From Epinephelus fuscoguttatus (taxonomy: Eukaryota > Chordata > Actinopteri > Perciformes > Serranidae), in the NCBI RefSeq assembly GCF_011397635.1, contig NC_064753.1:43396322-43460321 (forward strand): 64,000 nucleotides of DNA, given 5' to 3'. The stretch's first letter is position 1, and each line of letters begins with the position of its first letter. This document shows positions 47,680 through 58,500 of the stretch, piece by piece. The position numbers and the translations under genes were made by a program. The notes beneath the pieces were generated by a model. The model had not been told where the DNA came from. It did no database searches and saw nothing but the letters and a program-made list of their open reading frames with translations.

Positions 47680-47685
47680 TTTATT
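47680..47685 (-). terminator. arl14ep: Polyadenylation signal of the THAP-ARL14EP gene
   Basis: AATAAA on the - strand (TTTATT on +), about 300 bp past the stop codon and before the Tc1 relic. It is the nearest canonical signal in this orientation. Confidence 0.5.
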
Positions 47686-47987
47686 AACACAAAATGGCAC
47701 ATTAACATTTGACTGGAGAAGACACAAATTCATATGAAACTGAAACAGCATTTCTAAGAGCAACAAAAAGCACATCAAACATTCAGCAGAATACTTACAT
47801 AGTTCTGCATAGTTTCCTACCACAGGCAGTAACTTTGCAAAACCTGATAAATATCAGTTTAACAGTTTGGAAGATTCCTTTAAAAAAAGTATCAGAGTCT
47901 TGAACAGTACATCAGCCTGATCGCAGCTGTAATCAGGGAGAGAGCAAGTTCTGATTTCCAGAGGCTCCCCTGAAGAGTCGCTGCTAA

Positions 47988-48216
47988 TTAAATGGCAAAC
48001 TTGTTCCGGATGATCTCTCCGCCCTCCACCTCCACCTGCTCGTACAGCCACTTCCTGTCACAGCGGCACTCGACTCCACACTTGCGTGAGCCACAGTCAG
48101 GGCAGGGGTAGAAGCAGCCCATACAATCCACGTCCAGACAGTCGCACATGTCTTTGCTGTTGGAGAGCAGTCGGCCTTTGTTGTCGTACACTCTGCTCTT
48201 GGCTGCGACGCTCTGT
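47988..48216 (-). CDS. arl14ep: Exon 5 of THAP-ARL14EP (Cys-rich C-terminal domain)
   Basis: It starts after GCCTACAG and ends at the TAA 47990-47988. It encodes [17 protein letters not shown] and the Cys-rich domain with eleven cysteines, ending KFAI. This is the part that identifies the ARL14EP family. Confidence 0.95.
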
Positions 48217-51200
48217 CTGTAGGCACCAGATAAAACACTGACGTTACTGATGGAGTCTGCTTGATGCATTTTTCCCCTCAGTGGTTTTATTTAATTACTG
48301 TTTCAGTTTTATTTATATCTGACGGCATAAAATGATCATAGTGGAATATAAATTTACATCTTGCATGATTCGAGGCAGTCGGCACCCACTAGGCTCTGAC
48401 AATGACAATTAATATTATGAAACATTCAGTGAGGGGTGAAAACCTGGGGACACTTTTGTCTTTCATGTCATTATGAAATAAGAGTCAAATCTACATTCAG
48501 ATTTGATTCATCTCATTATCCAGTCCCTCCAGGATTTCACAAGCTTTTGGGATTGTTGCAGCCTGAAATACCTGATGTCACTGCGATGCATGTTGCAATG
48601 TTTATAGGCTTTTTTAAACGATATTTTGGGGACAAATATAAACTGCAAAAATAGTTGTGATGCTGTCTAAGATTCGGAGCATTTAGCCCCATTTCCACCG
48701 AGCAGGACAGTGGCAACAGCTGATCACCGTCAATCACACCAACACCAAAATGGCTCTCAGCTGAAACAAGGTTTTTCTTAACCTGTAGTACAAACTGTGA
48801 CAATATCAGTGTGTGTGTCATAATTTACAGGGTGGAAAGAGAGAATGGAGAAGTCAAGTGAGAAATGGTCACAAAAAAAAAAAAAAAAAAACATAGTTTG
48901 TAGCGGTCTCATTATTGGTTGGTCCCTGCTAGGCGTGTGCCACATCATCTTGTTCACAATAATACCAGTATAATTTTTAATATTGTGAGATTCATGATAT
49001 TTTGACATGCTGACATATTGACGTCATACTGTTATCCATGGAAACAACAAGCATGGCTGAAAGCAAAATCATTACAGACTCTGCGGTGGTTCCAAAAAGA
49101 GGAGCAGCTTCAGTAGTGTGGAATAAACTGTGGCGTCCTGAATGTTTTATGAACAGCCCCGGACTTCTCAGACTCTTTTAGTGACTTACCGCTCAGAGGG
49201 AACTCATTCAGCAGCTCCTCTGGCAGCAGCACAGTGTCTCTCCCTCTCCTCTCTCACCGTGCGCACACGGGAGTCAGTGTCATCAAGTGATTTTGTCGTA
49301 AACCTACGTGACGCTCGCGGCTTGACAATAAACTACATATATGTGAATGTGTGATAGCTGTGGTATCATAACAGCCTGTCACAGGTTACAGCGTGATGAT
49401 TAGAGGTATTCATTTTTTACTTAGACATTTTATGATGGTTTTCCTTTTACTTTGTCGCCTGTCTGTGCTTCTATTATTGAACTGAGTGGAGCTAATGTGA
49501 GAATGAATTAACACCCACACACTGTCTCACCTGTCAGACAGTTGTTTTGCTCCACGGCCTCCTCGTCCCCCCTGTGACAAAATAAACAAGAACATTTCAA
49601 GCTTATATAAATTATCCACACAATAGTTAATTAAAAGAAGAAAACAGACATCTGACAGCTGCTCTTCAGTCGGCACAGAGGCAACTTTGTTTCAAATGAT
49701 CCAATTTACCCAGTGGATGCTGGTGAATGTTTTAATGTAGCTGACTCCAGTGACGCTTCTGATAATATTATTATCAATATCTTACTATTTGACTTTTAAT
49801 AAATTGGGGCTCCACAGGATGCAACTTTTAGAACCTTTAATAATCAAAGCAGTCTGATCATTCATACATTTTACTCTGACATATAAAAAAGAGTACACAA
49901 AGTAGTAGTTTTTTTTATTCAGTCTCTGCATCCTTACGTAAACTCCCATTATATCAATAATAATATTTTACGCATACATTTAAATGACCTCAGTGTCTAA
50001 CAAAACAATTTTGACTGTTTCTCAGTCAAAAGGATCAAAGTAAAGACTTTGAGTAACAGCTGCTGTTGAAATAGCAATAAATTTCTCTCCTACTCATCAG
50101 GGAGGGGCCTCTAACTATGGTGGCCGACACGAAATGTGGAAAAACACGGAAATGCAAATCTAGAGCCAGCGTTTAGTGTGTCTGTCGTGAGCTTTTGTAG
50201 TGACATGGCGGTACAACATGTCCAACTCCATAGACGAGGATGTGCTCCCTATGCAGATATACATGGCTCATTCTCAGGTAACCAAAACACAATTATAAAA
50301 ATATTCAGGGGATTATACACAATATAAAACACACTCTTTATATTATATTCCATTTCTGCCAATATATCATCCTAAATCCTACACACTGGACCTTTAAGGT
50401 ATCCTTTAAAAAACAGAATGTAAAGCAAAAGCAACTAGTATATTACTTTCAAGGGTAAGCATGACATTATGTACCAACCAAGCAGACAACAGTCAAAGAA
50501 AACTCACCCTTATTCCTCCTCTTTTGTCTCTGCGTAGACTGGCCTCTCTCGCTCTGTCTCTGTCTGCTTGTATTCCCATTTGATTCGCAACATTTGTCTC
50601 CTTTGGTACCACTCCTCTTTTACGAAGTTCAATCTGTGGAATATGGAACACAGAACAGATGACTTGTTTAGACTGACAACAAACCGCCAGAGAAGAACAG
50701 TCCATATAGCGTCATGACCCCACACCTTTGATGTATCTTGCCCCTGGGTGAATATAGTGGGCACCGCATCCTCCCTCAGAAACTGTTTGCCGTTGTAGTC
50801 CCTGAAGCAGTCGGTCCTGAAATGCTCCGAGCAGAGGCAGGTGTTGGCGGTTGGGATGAAGTTTTTCATCCCAAGACTGTGAACCCATTTGCTGGCAAGT
50901 TGAGGTTTGCTGAGTGGAAACCTGATACACAGAAGAGGGAGATGGTTTCTAATCAGGATGCAGGATTTCAACCATCACAGCTGTTAAGATAATGACTGAC
51001 AGCCTGATGGCAAAGTGTCAGTCAAAGGAGATGATAACAAGTACAGCTTAGACACTGTGTATGTTTTTGCTATTAGACACAGTCGTGGGGAAGGAACTCA
51101 TGCTTTATCAGATATATAAAGCATATTTATTAGTCGTCTGAAAGGTCCAGTGCGTAGAATTTAGGGGGATATATTGGCAGAAACTGAATCTAATATAATA

Positions 51201-53043
51201 AGTTTGTTTTTATTAGTGTATAATCACTTGAAAAAAATTGTTTTGTTTTCATTACCTCTGAAAGAGCTGTTTACATCTACATAGGTAGCAGATCCTTGTG
51301 TACTGAGATCGCCACGTTGCATCGCCATGTTTCTACAGTAGCTCAGACTGGACAACCTAAACACTGGCTCTAGATAGGGTCATTTGCATTTTTCCTGTCA
51401 GCTATCATAGTTTGCAGCCCCTCCATAACTAGAGCATCACAAACTCTGATTTATTTGTTATTTATTTTTACCTAAAACTGCTTTATTCAGTGTGCTTACC
51501 GGTTTAAATCACCAAGTCCGTTTGTTTTGGAGAGGAAGAGACCTCTGCGAACAATTCAGCTCCCAGTAAAAACCTTCTGAACGCCTGGATCTTAAGTTAT
51601 CAGAGGAAAAAAGTGAGCACACATTAACAGGTGCTGGGCTAGCAGCCCAATAGCGTCTAAGAAACACTAACTAGTAACATAAAACAGCTTTACTCAGTGT
51701 TTCTACTGTTTAAATCACAGGGTCCTTTTGTTTTGGAAAGGAAGGGACCTCTGTGGATAATTCAGTACCAGTAAAAACCTCCTCAACATCTGGATCGATT
51801 AAAGGCGAGCAGACATTAAGTTGCTGACATGCCAAACAGCATCAGAGAAGCGCTGATTTGTTAAATGAAACTGCTTTATTTAATGTTTTTAACAGTTTAA
51901 ATCACCTCGTCCATTTGCTTTGGGGAGGAAGCGACCTCTGCAGAACATTCAACTCCTGGTAGAAACTTCCTGAACAACAGACACTGAAGGAAATCTAAGT
52001 GGGAGAAGTTTCAGCTGGTTGCAATCTGCGAACTTTATTGCTCGATGCCACTAAATTACCCTAAATCTTACACACTGCTCCTTTAACTACTGGCCAAGAT
52101 GCTTTCCACATCTGTAAATCGCATAGTCTTTTTTGTGTTGGAAATGTGCAGGTGGACACATGCAGCTGTCTGTAGCATGCGGTCACATTTTCTCAAGCAT
52201 CGTAAGTGATCAGCAACATATGTGTTACTGAGTTTTTGTTGTGCTGATTATTTTGGTCTGAGATAGCTCTGTAAGACCATGTTAATAACATAACGCTGAC
52301 TTAGACATTTCATGTGTACCAGCAAAACTGATACAGCTCAACTGGCTGCCTGTGGAGATAGTTTAAGACAGTTATTCGTGATGAAATACAGCAGTGACAA
52401 GAGCTGCAACAGGCAATCTTTAGTGTGTGTATTGTGCTATTTTTACACCAACTTTGTATTTCCTTCAATAAATCTAACTTGCTCATTGATGATAAGACTA
52501 TACACCGCTATGTATTTACGTAAAAAAGGCAGATCTTTGTAGTTTATATTGCAAATAGCTTAGTATGCTAGCTAGCTACATTTTCAAGCTAAGGCACGGT
52601 TCAGTAAAAACACACTACTGTTATAGCAGTGTCTGTCAAAAGCAGTGTTCCTTGTTCTAGTCTATAACCAGAAAAGATGGCACAGCATGTAGGGTGATGT
52701 GATGTATGTTAATGGATGAGAATATGAGGTTATTATAGCTAAGGACTAGCATTAACTTTCTGGTGCCGCATGTTATTAAATCGGCACAAATTTTGTTTTA
52801 GCGTTACCATATATCCCGCAGTGGCCTAAATGCGATATCGTTAATTACAGTGATTTAAAAGTTATTCATGTCTATTTCGATGTTGTATCTTATCAAGCCA
52901 ACGCTGGAGCTAACGGGGAAAAGAAGTGTTACTAGAAACTTCGGCGGCTCCGCTGAAACGGTGCAAACTTACCTGTAAAATCTGATTTCCGACCCTTTGA
53001 CGAACTTATTGTTGCACCCTATTGCCGCGCAGATAACTGGCAT
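47988..53043 (-). CDS. arl14ep: THAP-domain/ARL14EP-type protein (five coding exons)
   Basis: Joining 53043-52973, 50921-50726, 50633-50508, 49571-49531 and 48216-47988 gives 220 residues, with GT/AG at every junction and compatible phases (2, 0, 0, 2). Residues 1-83 form a THAP zinc finger: Cys5, Cys10, Cys54 and His57 make the C2CH site, with Pro26, Trp36, Phe58 and Pro78 at the other conserved THAP positions. Residues 90-145 are basic and disordered-looking (RKRG, GGRGGRG). Residues 150-220 are the ARL14EP C-terminal domain: [36 protein letters not shown], ending [12 protein letters not shown] domains bind DNA. Human ARL14EP was described as an effector of the ARL14 GTPase acting with MYO1E and has also been reported with the SETDB1 chromatin complex. 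Human ARL14EP neighbours FSHB, as here. The THAP N-terminus is not part of the human protein as I know it. Confidence 0.92.
48217..49530 (-). other. Intron 4 of THAP-ARL14EP, containing dispersed repeats
   Basis: About 48685-48930 (CCCATTTCCACCGAGCAGGA, CTGTAGTACAAAC, and a poly-A run at 48870-48891) and 49060-49350 look like MITE material. No exon is seen in it. Confidence 0.45.
49531..49571 (-). CDS. arl14ep: Exon 4 of THAP-ARL14EP (41-nt Gly/Arg microexon)
   Basis: It encodes [13 protein letters not shown] plus two bases that complete an Arg with the next exon. The acceptor is TTTTGTCACAG and the donor GACAG followed by GTGAGA. Its phase fits exons 3 and 5 exactly, and the resulting SDRQ..AAKS+VYD junction resembles human ARL14EP (SDRQ..PAKSKVYD). 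Confidence 0.85.
50100..50398 (-). mobile_element. Partial MITE family A copy in intron 3
   Basis: It ends ATCCTACACACTGGACCTTT (right TIR) and contains CCATTTCTGCCAATATATC and GACATGGCGGTACAACATG, matching 24181-24837 in reverse orientation. The other end is truncated. Confidence 0.75.
50508..50633 (-). CDS. arl14ep: Exon 3 of THAP-ARL14EP (basic linker)
   Basis: 126 nt, phase 0 at both ends: [18 protein letters not shown] through RRDKRGGIR. The acceptor is TTCCACAG and the donor AAGG followed by GTGAGT. No domain; charged and probably flexible. Confidence 0.85.
50726..50921 (-). CDS. arl14ep: Exon 2 of THAP-ARL14EP (rest of the THAP domain)
   Basis: It begins after GTATCAG with G TTT CCA and restores Arg24 across the junction. 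It encodes [24 protein letters not shown] with the second half of the zinc site, and DAVPTIF, the conserved C-terminal THAP Pro. The donor is AAAG followed by GTGTGG. Confidence 0.92.
51141..52086 (+). mobile_element. MITE family A copy in intron 1 with internal triplication
   Basis: It begins AAAGGTCCAGTGCGTAGAAT and ends in the inverted counterpart TTACACACTGCTCCTTTAA. An internal unit of about 190 bp (CTGCTTTATTCAGTGTG, GTTTTGGAGAGGAAGAGACC, CAGTAAAAACCT) occurs three times, starting near 51478, 51687 and 51870. Confidence 0.75.
52087..52972 (-). other. Rest of intron 1 of THAP-ARL14EP
   Basis: AT-rich sequence; GCTAGCTAGC-type motifs occur near 52570. No exon or named repeat was recognised. 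Confidence 0.4.
52973..53043 (-). CDS. arl14ep: Exon 1 of THAP-ARL14EP (residues 1-23 and two bases)
   Basis: It starts at the ATG at 53043 and encodes [20 protein letters not shown] and RFY, the first Cys pair of the THAP finger. The donor is ACAG followed by GTAAGT, close to consensus. Confidence 0.9.
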
Positions 53044-53156
53044 GGTGTCGTTTTTGTAGAAACTGTGCGATAATACCGAAAATGTGCTGGAAAAAGTGCA
53101 GAAAAAAGGGAATAACACTGCTAATTTGTGATTGTTTTCTTTCGGTTTATTCTTGT

Positions 53157-53205
53157 ACTTCCGGTTTAACTTCCGGTTTTGCTTTAGGAGAGCCCGCCCT
53201 CTAGC
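53157..53205 (-). promoter_or_regulatory. arl14ep: Promoter of THAP-ARL14EP with two ETS sites
   Basis: ACTTCCGG at 53157-53164 and again at 53169-53176 are, on the gene's strand, two CCGGAAGT ETS/GABP sites 12 bp apart, about 115-135 bp before the ATG. A GC-rich AGAGCCCGCCCTCTAGCGGC block follows. No TATA box is seen. This is a typical TATA-less housekeeping promoter. Confidence 0.6.
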
Positions 53206-53489
53206 GGCGGCTCAAGTCATCATTTGGAATGTACTGCAGATATAATCTGTTCCTCACACAAAAATAGGTGCATCTTTGATCTGTTGAAAGCCTTATAGGG
53301 CTAAACCAGAACTATAAAACAATAAAAAAAAAAATATTCTATAGATTCCACACTGATATACTGGTTTAAATTCAGTGTTGTGGATTTTAGTTGCTATGGA
53401 GTAGTTTTGGGGCCATCTTGGCAGTACCCTCACAACCTCTGAACCCTGCTCTTCCCACCACTGTTTCTTATCCTCTGAACATCATGACT

Positions 53490-54605
53490 CAACTCACCTT
53501 TATTTATATAGCACCTCTCATCCAAACATGCAGCTCAAAGTGCTTCACATGGCAAAATTAGAATGACACAGACACAAAACAATAAAACATTAGAAAAGTA
53601 AACCAACCAAAACAGAACAAACTAACCAAAAGAATAAAAAGAGAGTAAATAAATGAATAAATAAAATAGAATAAAGATGAACAGGAGAGATGAAAGAAAG
53701 CAAATAACCAATGGTTAAAAATTAAAAATCAAGACTGTAATGTTACTTCACATTAAAAAGCTAGGTCTTCAATTTACGTTTTAAAAATACAGAGAGAGCT
53801 CGACATTCTAATATCCAGAGGTAACGAATTCCACAGTTTAGGGGCGTAAAAACAGAAAGCGTTCTCGCCTTTTATGGGACACATGAGGAACATTTAAAGG
53901 TAAAGCAGTGGAGGACCTCAGTTATCTGGCTGGAACATAAAATGATAGAAAATCTCTGGTGTATGGAGGGGCGGGGTCATTTAAAGATTTATAAACAAGT
54001 AAAGAATTTTAAAATCAATTCTAAAAGATCCAGATAGCCGGTGTAGTGACTTCAGCAGCGGGGTAATGTGATCCATTTTCCTTATTTTATTCAACACTCT
54101 AGCTGCAGCATTCTGGACTGGCCGTAGTTTTCTTATTGATTTTTTGGGTAGTCCGGTGAAAGGGAATTGCAGTAATCTAAATGGCTGGTAATAAAAGCGT
54201 GAGTGAGTGTTTCAGCATCTTCCTGGGTAAAAAAGGTCTGACCTTAGCAATGTTCCAAAGATGATAAAAGGATGTTTTGATGACTCTGTAAGGCCACCAA
54301 ACATCAAGTGCAGTTTTTCTCTTGCCGCTTGTGGTCCAATCAGAAGAATCTCAGTTTTTTTCTTCATTCAGCTTTAAAAAGTTTTTACCCCTCCATACAT
54401 TAATGTCAGTGAGAAAGGCAGTGAGGCCATCCAGTGCATCAGGGGCATTTGGTGTGACAGAGATGTATAATTGTGTGTCATCAGCATAAGAATTGTAATT
54501 AATGTGGTGATGGCTACTAATGTTTCCAAGTGGAAGAATATATAGTGAAAACAAAAATGGTCCAAGAATGCTTCCTCGAGGAATACCACATATGCTATGA
54601 GTCTT
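53490..54605 (-). mobile_element. Rex1/CR1-like LINE fragment including the YADD region
   Basis: The - strand reads SILGPFLFSLYILPLGN and YNSYADDTQLYISV near 54470-54570, the reverse-transcriptase active-site block. The left end (CTTTATTTATATAGCACCTC, GCAGCTCAAAGTGCTTCACA) is the characteristic 3' end of fish LINEs of this group. The 600 bp between lacks an intact frame. It lies about 300 bp upstream of the THAP-ARL14EP promoter. Confidence 0.75.
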
Positions 54606-54949
54606 TGACTCTGAGCACCTAGGCTGACAAAAAACTGTCTTGTAAATACGACCTAAACTGTCCTGCCTGAACTAATGCTATGCTCAATATTTTAAAATTT
54701 AGCACATTATTATGCCTAAATTTTTGTCTGGTGTCTTCACCTGTTGTGCTGCGTGCGAAGACTCTGACACATGCCCAATAGTTAGAGAGATGTCACCAAA
54801 AAAAGTCTGTAAGATGAGGCTCTGCATTAGTGAAACTGATGTGCTGTTAAAAAACTCTAATAAAGTGAATGTTATTTTACAGAGTTTCAGTATTAGTACT
54901 ACAGGAAAATCAAAAACTCAGCAATGACAAAACATTTGACGTGTCAGCA

Positions 54950-55140
54950 GCAGTGATGGAGGAAGTAGTAGGAAGTAGATCTTACTTAAATAAAAGTAAT
55001 AATACCACACTGTGAAATTACTCTGTATTATACTAGTAAAAGCTCTGCATTGAAAATGTTATACAAGAAAAAGTATGTAAGTACCATCAGGGAAATGTAT
55101 ATAAGTATTGAAAGTAAAAGTACTCATGCAGAAAAGTTTA
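54950..55140 (+). repeat. Fragment of the same MITE-like family as 16558-18255
   Basis: GTGATGGAGGAAGTAGTAGG, CTTACTTAAATAAAAGTAAT and AATACCACACTGTGAAATTA are the terminal motifs of an abundant fish repeat. Confidence 0.6.
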
Positions 55141-55459
55141 AAGAAAAGTGATAAATATATATATATATTTTAAATTAAAGGGGTCCTTGACTTCTGCACT
55201 AGACTATTCACATATACTGTTGACTGCCAAATATGACTGTTTTTTAAATGCATATCAATCTAAATATTAAATAATAGTATTAAAGAGTGCAGAGTCGCAC
55301 TGAATGATGGCACACGATAAACATATAAAACAATTGTATTGATAAGAGCAAAGTTGTATGCCAGTGGTTCCCAGTTGGTGGGTTATGATCCAAAAGTGGG
55401 TTGTGGTTCCATTTTGAATGGACCGCAAGTGACTTGTCTGTAAATATGTCACATTTGTA

Positions 55460-55498
55460 AAAAAACAAACAAACAAACAAACAAACAAACAAAAAAAA
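55460..55498 (+). repeat. (CAAA)n microsatellite
   Basis: About eight CAAA units ending in an A run; it lies in otherwise unassigned sequence. The nearby - strand ORFs with repeated CLFV are artefacts. Confidence 0.9.
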
Positions 55499-55959
55499 AC
55501 ATTATTTTGAAGTGCAGTGAATGACAATTATGGACCAGTTGGGAACCCCTGTTATATGGTATGGGCAGGTATTTAGCCCACAACATGCTACCTAACAGGG
55601 AATACTGAGAGTACCAGGGCTTAACCACAAAGCTACCAGGGAGTCCCTGATATGCAGAACCGAAAACCACATTTGGTTGTTGTGGCACAGCTCTCACACT
55701 AATTATTTCTGCTGTGCAGTGGTGACTCGGGGCCAGGCATTTTCAAGAGGAAGACGGAGGAAAAGAAAGACGACAAATGAGGAACACAGGAGAGTCCGTC
55801 GGCAGAACGGCTCAGACCTTAACTATTTCAAACGTATTAAATTAAAAATATATTAAAAATCATGCTTTTCTAATTCACACAAATCAATGCCTGAGTAAAT
55901 ATAAAGTATTTATTCTGCATGACCCAGGCCTCAAACTCGCAACCTTAAACACTCAGGTC

Positions 55960-56285
55960 ACATGAGGATCTTGTTCAGCTACCTGCCAAGTGAAAAGCTA
56001 CGGATTGGTTTCACACTGTCACTTATGACTTTAAACACACGGCAGATTATCCAGAATGCAGCAGCACATCTACTCACCAAGACAAAACATCGAGAACACA
56101 TTACTTCAGTTTTAAGGGCTCTTCATGTTTGTGTGTGTATGTGAAGGAATCTTATTTATTCTATCTTATCCTGTCTTTAATGTGTAGTTTTTCATTTTAT
56201 TATATAAAGCACTTTGAGTTGCACTTTCTGTATCAGCTGTGCTATACAAATAAAGTTATTAATATTATTATTATTATTATTATGC
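55960..56285 (+). mobile_element. Rex1-like LINE 3' fragment with (TTA)n tail
   Basis: The + strand reads KLRIGFTLSLMTLNTRQIIQ then NAAAHLLTKTKHREHITSVL and RALH (RT C-terminus), then jumps to the 3' UTR end (ATAAAGCACTTTGAGTTGCA, GTGCTATACAAATAAAG) and a TTA tail at 56259-56282. Confidence 0.75.
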
Positions 56286-56339
56286 AGTCACCAGAGCTGC
56301 ATGTCAAGGCAGATTTCAAACTAGTGTAATAAAAAAAAA

Positions 56340-57545
56340 ATCAGTTATCAAGACAAAATTCTGGGAGTTATTATTGACTTCACCTAGACAGCACAATAAT
56401 GTCTGCCAATATATTTTTGAATTTAAAATCCTACTGTTAACTTATAAAGCAATAAATGGTCAGGCTCCGTCATATCTTAGAGAGCTCATAGTGCCATATT
56501 ATCCCACCAGAACACTGCGCTTTGAGAACGCAGGGTTACTCGTGGTCCCTAAAGTCTCCAAAAGTAGATCAGGAGCCAGAGCCTTCAGCTATCAGGCTCC
56601 TCACCTGTGGAATCATCTTCCTGTTTCGGTCCAGAAGGCAGACACCGTCTCCACATTTAAGACTAGACTAAAGACTTTTGATAAAGCTTATAGTTAGGGT
56701 TGGCTCAGGCTTGCCCCTAGTTAGGCTATGTCAGCCTAACTATGAGCTGGTCCAAGAACCAGCCCCTAATTAGGCTGACATAGCCTAACTAGGGGCTGGC
56801 TCAGGCTTGCCTTGTACCAGCCCCTAGTTAGGCTGACACAGGTCTAGTCTGCCAAGGGACCTTCTATATTACACTGAGCACCTTCTCTCCTTCTCTGTCC
56901 TTAGTTTCTAAAAAGTTGGTTCTTCTTCACTTGCTAATATTCATGTCCTATTACTGCATGTCACTAACTCGGCTTCTTCTCTGGAGCCTTTTTGCTCCAC
57001 TGTCTTGCAGGTTAACTCATATCGCAGCTGCGCCTGGATGGTGTGTCGTGGTTGTGCTGCTGCCGTGGTCCTGCCAGATGCCTCCTGCTGCTGCTGTTAT
57101 CATTAGTCATATTTCTACTGTTATTATACACATCATATGATTATTATTGTCACATACATATATTATCATATATTAATATATACTTACAATATATTGTACC
57201 ACAATTACCGTAATTATTATATTATTACTTAATGTTATTGTAGCTATTGTCATTTCTGTCTGCCCTGCATCTCTGTCTATCTCTGTCTCTCTTTATGTAT
57301 CATTTTGTCATACGGATTGCTGAAAATTTATTATGTTGATCTGTTCTGTGCGACATCTATTGCATGTCTGTCGCCTGGAGGAGGGATCCCTCCTCAGCTG
57401 CTCTTCCTGAGCATTCTACCATGTGTTTTTCCCCTGTTCAAGGTTTTTTTGGGGGGAGTTTTTCCCAGTCCGTTTTAAGGGTCCAAGCTCTCTGAGGCAA
57501 ATTGTGATTTGTGATATTGGGCTTTATAAATAAAATTGAATTGAA
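56340..57545 (+). mobile_element. Rex1-like LINE 3' end, second copy
   Basis: The + strand encodes FKILLLTYKAINGQAPSYL, then YYPTRTLRFENAGLLVVPK, ARAFSYQAPHLWNHLPVSV and VSTFKTRLKTFDKAYS before a stop at about 56697. This is the C-terminal end of a LINE ORF2. The 3' UTR runs to TTTATAAATAAAATTGAATTG. It contains an unusual hairpin (56714-56795). Confidence 0.8.
56714..56795 (+). repeat. Near-perfect 37-bp hairpin within the LINE 3' UTR
   Basis: Arms 56714-56750 and 56759-56795 are complementary at 34 of 37 positions by my count, with an 8-nt loop (TCCAAGAA). The core GTTAGGCTATGTCAGCCTAA is itself nearly palindromic. A third related copy (CCAGCCCCTAGTTAGGCTGA) follows at 56817. Confidence 0.85.
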
Positions 57546-57769
57546 AATTGAATTTTTACAGTGGGTGATTGTTCCACAAATAACAAACTGCTGTTTAAAG
57601 ATGGTCATGTAGGTCAAGTAGCATTGAATTGTCTGGAATTACTCACATTAAAATACAAGTACACCTGAGTGTCTTGAATACATTCTTTCACTGCCATCTG
57701 CCTGTCAGACTAAACACTGGGCAGTAAAGTCCTCATGCACCTCTGAGCCTGATGAAATCTGTTTCCTGC

Positions 57770-58500
57770 TGCGCCAGCCTCGCGCTACCCGGGGCCGCTG
57801 AATCACATGATATAACTACGCTGGCTAGCGAGCTAACATGCTAGCTCCGGTTGTCAAAACCGCTGTCAGCTGCAGCCACAAACGGACGGAGTAGCATACG
57901 CCAACCGACAAGTAGTCGCAAACTCGTCAAGTTCCTGGCAAGTCAACCAATTTCTCCTTTTGTCGTGTCTGTGGTAGCCGCGGTGCTAAGTTAGCTAAGC
58001 TAAGTTAGCTAAGTTAAACTTGTCAAAAGGGAGTTGCTCTCGAGTGCGAGAGTGGGTGTTAGGCTAACGTATAAGATAATGGCCTTGTTTGGATTGACTA
58101 TGAAGCTAATCTCACCTAAACATCCAGTCGTATATTGTTTTATCGGCGATGTTTGAAAGCTAGCGAGTCAACCGTTGTTACATTCAAATAATGTTGCCGT
58201 TAGCTAATATTTACACGCTAAACTTGTAGCTAGCTGCGTTTGTTTGTCTTCTGTTAACTGACATGAAGACTGGTTGACTAACTAACTTGGCTAGCTAATG
58301 TTAGCAGCAAGTCTGAGGTCAGACTACAAGTGAATATCAGCAGTGTGAACACGAAACTTGTTAAATGGGTTTGAAGTTGCGACATGCTCTTTCAAGTTGT
58401 TTATATACCATGATTGCGACATTAACGGCCACTAACTAACATTAGCTAACTAACCACCGAAGCTAATAGCAAATTAAGCTAATTCAGCTTGACTAAGGCT
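57770..58500. promoter_or_regulatory. CpG-rich stretch dense in GCTAGC/TTAGCTAA motifs; possible promoter or first exon
   Basis: 57780-58070 has many CpGs (GCCAGCCTCGCGCTACCCGG, ACAAACGGACGGAGTAGC) against an AT-rich background. Motifs of the GCTAGC / GTTAGCTAA type occur about ten times up to 58480. Such stretches often surround the first exon of fish genes. No ATG-plus-donor exon could be defined, and no product is assigned. Confidence 0.4.

Noticed and set aside
50712-50930. Antisense and alternate-frame ORFs over the THAP exon
   Set aside because: Shadows of the real exon 2, which is fixed by its splice sites and zinc-finger residues.
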